From: Setophaga petechia | Taxonomy: Eukaryota; Chordata; Aves; Passeriformes; Parulidae | Length of the DNA: 64,000 nt | Reading direction: 5' to 3' | Assembly: GCA_024362935.1 (NCBI GenBank) | Contig: JANCRA010000179.1 | Span: forward strand, 372,001 to 436,000 | Shown here: in pieces, positions 61,195-64,000 of the stretch | Layout: every line of letters begins with the position of its first letter | Numbering within the stretch: the stretch's first letter is position 1 | Notes under the pieces: model-generated | Database searches by the model: none | What the model saw: the letters and a program-made list of their open reading frames with translations, nothing else | Told to the model about the DNA's origin: nothing | Program-made: the position numbers and the translations under genes

Positions 61195-61380
61195 AAGAAA
61201 AATTTCCTCCCTGTGAGGGTGGGCAGGGCTGGGATGGAATTCCACCCCCTGGATCCCTGGCAGTGCCCAAGGCCAGGCTGGACACTGGGGCTGGAGCAGC
61301 CTGGGACAGTGGGAGGTGTCCCTGCCATGGGATGATCTTTCAGCTCCCTCCCAACCCAAACCATTCCATGATTCCACAGC
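61195..61380 (+). mobile_element. CR1 LINE 3' fragment close to the HLCS exon
   Basis: GGGCAGGGCTGGGATGGAAT, CCTGGCAGTGCCCAAGGCCA and CATTCCATGATTCCACA as the 3' end. It lies about 95 bp from the exon donor and is antisense to HLCS. It is the third same-orientation CR1 within 900 bp. Confidence 0.92.
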
Positions 61381-61474
61381 TTCCCCTTGACAGGAACCCC
61401 CAAGAACACGCAATGGGAACAATTTCTGAGGATTGCACACCAAGCAGCAATGAGGGAATGACTGCTCCCAGTAC

Positions 61475-62352
61475 CTGGCAAAGGATGGCTTCTCCTCCCC
61501 TGCTGCCGTGGCTCAGGTGCACCATCACTGTGTCCTCAGCAGCATTGCTCAGTCGACTCAACACCTTCACTCTGCTGCCATCCCCCCTTCATCCCCTCCT
61601 CAAAAACACAGCCACTGAGCAGCAGGCTCAGCTTCACCTCCGTGCTGTCCCCTCCTTCCACACCACCAGCTCGTGCACCACCCTCCTCAGCTTGTTCTTC
61701 TGCTTTATCTGCACTCCCCCAAAGGTGAAGGACGAAGACAGCCCAAGAATCTTCCCCCCTTTGGACAGGAACTTCATGAAGTGCCCGTGGATGGCCTCGG
61801 GGATGGGTTCCTCTGTGGCAATGAGCAGCAGCAGGCAGTTTTCCACCCAGGGGTCCCTGAGCACCTGCTCCTGGTGCAGCCGGTACAGGGCGTAGCTCTC
61901 GGCGCCCACGCACTCCCTCAGCACCGCCTTCACCTGCTCCAGCCTCCCTTTGGCAGCCTCGCAGCCCAGGTAAATCAAGATATTGGGGGGGTTTCCCAGC
62001 CAGGTTGATTCTCTGGGTGCCTTTTTGCAGCCCCTGGTGCTCCTGGTCCTGCCCTGTGCTGCTGCAGTCCTGGGGCAGCTCGGGGATGTTTTCCGCGGAG
62101 GCGAATTTCACCGACTCGATGGTGCTGTTCTCCAGCTGCAGGCACTCGTGGCAGCTGGAAAGGTGCAGGTGGTGGTGTTCCCCACCTCCTGTTTCCTCTT
62201 TTTCCCTTTCTTCTTCCAGCTTGGATTTGTCCCCCTCAGCCTGTGCTAATCCTGATTTCCCAGCAGGAGTTACTGCATCCATGTCTGCGCTCTTCTCTTC
62301 CTCTTTTCTCTCCTTTGCCAGCTCTTCAGAGCTGATTCTTCTAAATGGACAG
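61475..62352 (-). CDS. HLCS: HLCS large N-terminal coding exon, with three apparent frameshifts
   Basis: The exon runs from an acceptor (pyrimidine tract ending TTTTCCAG) at 62353 to a donor CAG|GTACTG, with the intron starting at 61474. It encodes the HLCS N-terminal region: an acidic, Lys/Glu-rich stretch, then [77 protein letters not shown] and [11 protein letters not shown]. All match the family order. The first in-frame ATG is at 62282-62280 (G at -3 and +4); it corresponds to an internal start used by a human isoform, so translation may begin here or in an earlier exon. Reading through needs one base removed from the C7 run (61985-61991), one added to the G4 run (61649-61652) and one removed from the G6 run (61582-61587). 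These are minus-strand base names. The net shift is +1. Conserved residues continue on both sides of each site, so sequencing or assembly error is more likely than a pseudogene. The middle part is GC-rich, which keeps the wrong frame open as well. Confidence 0.9.
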
Positions 62353-62559
62353 CTGGAAAAGGTAAAGATACCAAAAAAAGGGGTTAAAATAATGAGATTT
62401 AAAGGGTTAGGATAAATATCATTAAAGCAGAATCCAATTTCAGTACAAATTCCCTGTAACAGCAAGAAATTCACTTATTTGACACAACAAATCTTATTTC
62501 CCCCCCAGGACAACGGAGATTTGCACTCATACCATAAATCTAAAGACAAAATAGGAAAA

Positions 62560-62880
62560 GGAAAAGAAGAAGGAAAGGAAAATGGAAAGGAAAGGAAAGG
62601 AAAGGAAAGGAAAAGGAAAGGAAAGGAAAGGAAAGGAAAGGAAAGGAAAGGAAAGGAAAGGAAAGGAAAGGAAAGGAAAGGAAAGGAAAGGAAAGGAAAG
62701 GAAAGGAAAGGAAAGGAAAAGGAAAGGAAAGGAAAGGAAAGGAAAGGAAAGGAAAGGAAAGGAAAGGAAAGGAAAGGAAAGGAAAGGAAAGGAAAGGGGA
62801 AAGAGGGAAAGAGGGAAAAAGGAAAAAGGAAAAAGGAAAAAGAAAAAAGAAAAAAGAAAGAGAAAAGAGAAAATACCTCT
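62560..62880 (+). repeat. (GGAAA)n pentanucleotide microsatellite, purine-only
   Basis: About 50 copies of AAAGG run from about 62575 to 62795, then grade into GGAAAAA and GAAAAAA runs. Read from HLCS it is a ~320-nt pyrimidine tract (TTTCC)n, starting about 210 bp upstream of the large-exon acceptor. Lys/Gly/Glu and Phe/Leu/Ser open frames here are artefacts. Confidence 0.98.
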
Positions 62881-64000
62881 GGAAAAATACTGCTCTTCTA
62901 ATTAGGGCAGGGTTTAAAGTTGCTGCTGTTTTGAAATAAACTGTTTTGAAATAAGCTAATAAAGGGATGGTGTTGGGTAAGGCACATATTGAACCACGTC
63001 CCTTGCACTGCTGAAGGCTGCAGATAAGGGTTTGGCACGAGAAAAGGGAGTAAAAAGAGAAATGAACAGATTTCAGCCTGCAGAAAGGCAGGGAGATCCA
63101 GCACAGCAAGAGTTGGGAGCTGAGAATCTAAGGGAAAACGAGGAAATAAGAAGAGCTGTTAAAAATTCCCCTTTTCCCCTGAAAATGACAGAAATGTGAA
63201 GATAAATCAGAGCAAATACAAGTGAGAAGAGAAGAGCAAGGATGATCACTGCCAGCAAGAAATGTGCAGAGCAAAGAGGAGAGAAACAACACTCACCACA
63301 AGGGAGGGAGGGAGGGCTGCAAGGCAAAACCTGAAACCTTTTCCTGAATCCTTCCCCACTCACACACAACCAATTAATCCAGGGAGAAACTTGATGAACA
63401 AAATATTGTTAATCCAACTTCAATCCCTTTCCTTGTTATGAAACCACATCTCCTTTGGAGCAGATTTGAAGCAAGATTTGAGCAAGATTTGTCTTTTTTT
63501 TTGCTATCCCAAGGGAATTTCAGAGCTGCCAACCTCTGTTATTCCACCAGAGCCTCCCCCAGCCTGTTCTGGAGGAGATTCCACCCAGCCCTGGGAGGAA
63601 AAGGAGGCAGAAAACATTTCTGAAAGGGACTGGCTGGGACACTCTCAGCTTCCAGCCCTCCTTGGGGGAATATTTATACAGAACAGCACCAAGAAAGACA
63701 GAATTTCCCATCAGATTCTTTTGGGAGAATATTCCTGTCCTCTTGCACTTCAGCTAAATGTTGTTGATTTTGTCATTCTTCATTTCTGCCTGTGCACTGT
63801 GACCTACCCTAAAAAAACAACAAAACAAATACAAACCCCATTAAAAAAAGCCTAAAAAATCCCATCCCAAATTGTTCTCAATCCATGTTCAGCTTTGAAT
63901 ATACTTAAATTTCAAATATGAAAAAAAAAGAGAATATTTGCCTAAAAACTTCCGGTTTTTAAATAGATATTTTTTAGATAGATTTGAGTTTTTTTTAAAT
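62881..64000. other. Intron or upstream HLCS region, no recognised element
   Basis: No CpG island, first exon or promoter is recognisable up to the window edge. A short GGGA run lies at 63301-63316. Confidence 0.55.

Larger units (their letters stand above)
1..62352 (-). other. HLCS: HLCS transcription unit, partial (internal exons and introns)
   Basis: Three exons in the same orientation, in the order expected for vertebrate holocarboxylase synthetase and with compatible splice phases, define one minus-strand gene crossing most of the window. HLCS forms biotinyl-AMP and transfers biotin to acetyl-CoA, pyruvate, propionyl-CoA and methylcrotonyl-CoA carboxylases. The visible exons cover only the N-terminal regulatory or substrate-selecting half. 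The catalytic biotin-ligase domain should start in the next exon, beyond position 1. Introns are about 3,102 bp, 40,257 bp and at least 17,660 bp. No promoter or first exon is recognised, so the 5' end is probably to the right of 64000. Identification rests on remembered similarity to mammalian HLCS, not on a search. Confidence 0.92.

Noticed and set aside
61536..62474. Single 312-codon minus-strand frame across the HLCS exon
   Set aside because: Its middle third is an out-of-frame, Gly/Ala/Arg-rich reading of a GC-rich region, and its first part runs into the upstream intron. The conserved protein is in the other frame between 61985 and 61652.
62479..63109. Long Lys/Gly/Glu and Phe/Leu/Ser frames on both strands
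   Set aside because: They are translations of the (GGAAA)n microsatellite.

Overview
This is a 64-kb window of vertebrate nuclear DNA, almost certainly from a bird and probably a passerine. The evidence is many short CR1 LINE 3' ends, passerine-type endogenous-retrovirus LTRs, and one gene with long introns and canonical GT-AG splice sites. No bacterial-style genes, CRISPR arrays, tRNAs or rRNAs were seen. Nearly all open reading frames are shadows of tandem repeats or CR1 sequence.

The only gene I can support is HLCS (holocarboxylase synthetase, the biotin-protein ligase), on the minus strand. Three consecutive coding exons are visible: 61475-62352, 58190-58372 and 17661-17932. They encode the N-terminal half of the enzyme up to just before the catalytic biotin-ligase domain, whose exons must lie beyond the left edge. 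Earlier exons lie beyond the right edge or are unrecognised. The introns are about 3.1 kb, about 40.3 kb and more than 17.6 kb. The two smaller exons are intact. The large exon needs three single-base homopolymer corrections (near 61985-61991, 61649-61652 and 61582-61587) to read through; I judge these more likely to be assembly errors than gene death.

The rest is intron, and it is unusually rich in local tandem repeats: by hand count about 25 distinct arrays or duplications covering roughly 40% of the window. Unit lengths run from 5 bp to about 430 bp (for example 17, 23, 34, 51, 53, 90, 130, 133, 150, 192 and 340-430 bp). Most arrays have a unit of their own, so each seems to have been born locally. 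Several show higher-order alternation of variants. Two arrays lie very close to HLCS splice sites.

Interspersed elements include at least 12 CR1 fragments (one head-on inverted pair has 110-bp perfect arms), a cluster of LTR-like units at 19.5-20.7 kb, an ERV LTR at 45.8-46.6 kb, and a solo LTR at 47379-47767 with a perfect 6-bp target-site duplication. A dispersed LTR-like element is present in opposite orientations at 2.7 kb and 53.4 kb. A 100-N assembly gap lies at 2283-2382, with a flanking sequence duplicated on its left side.
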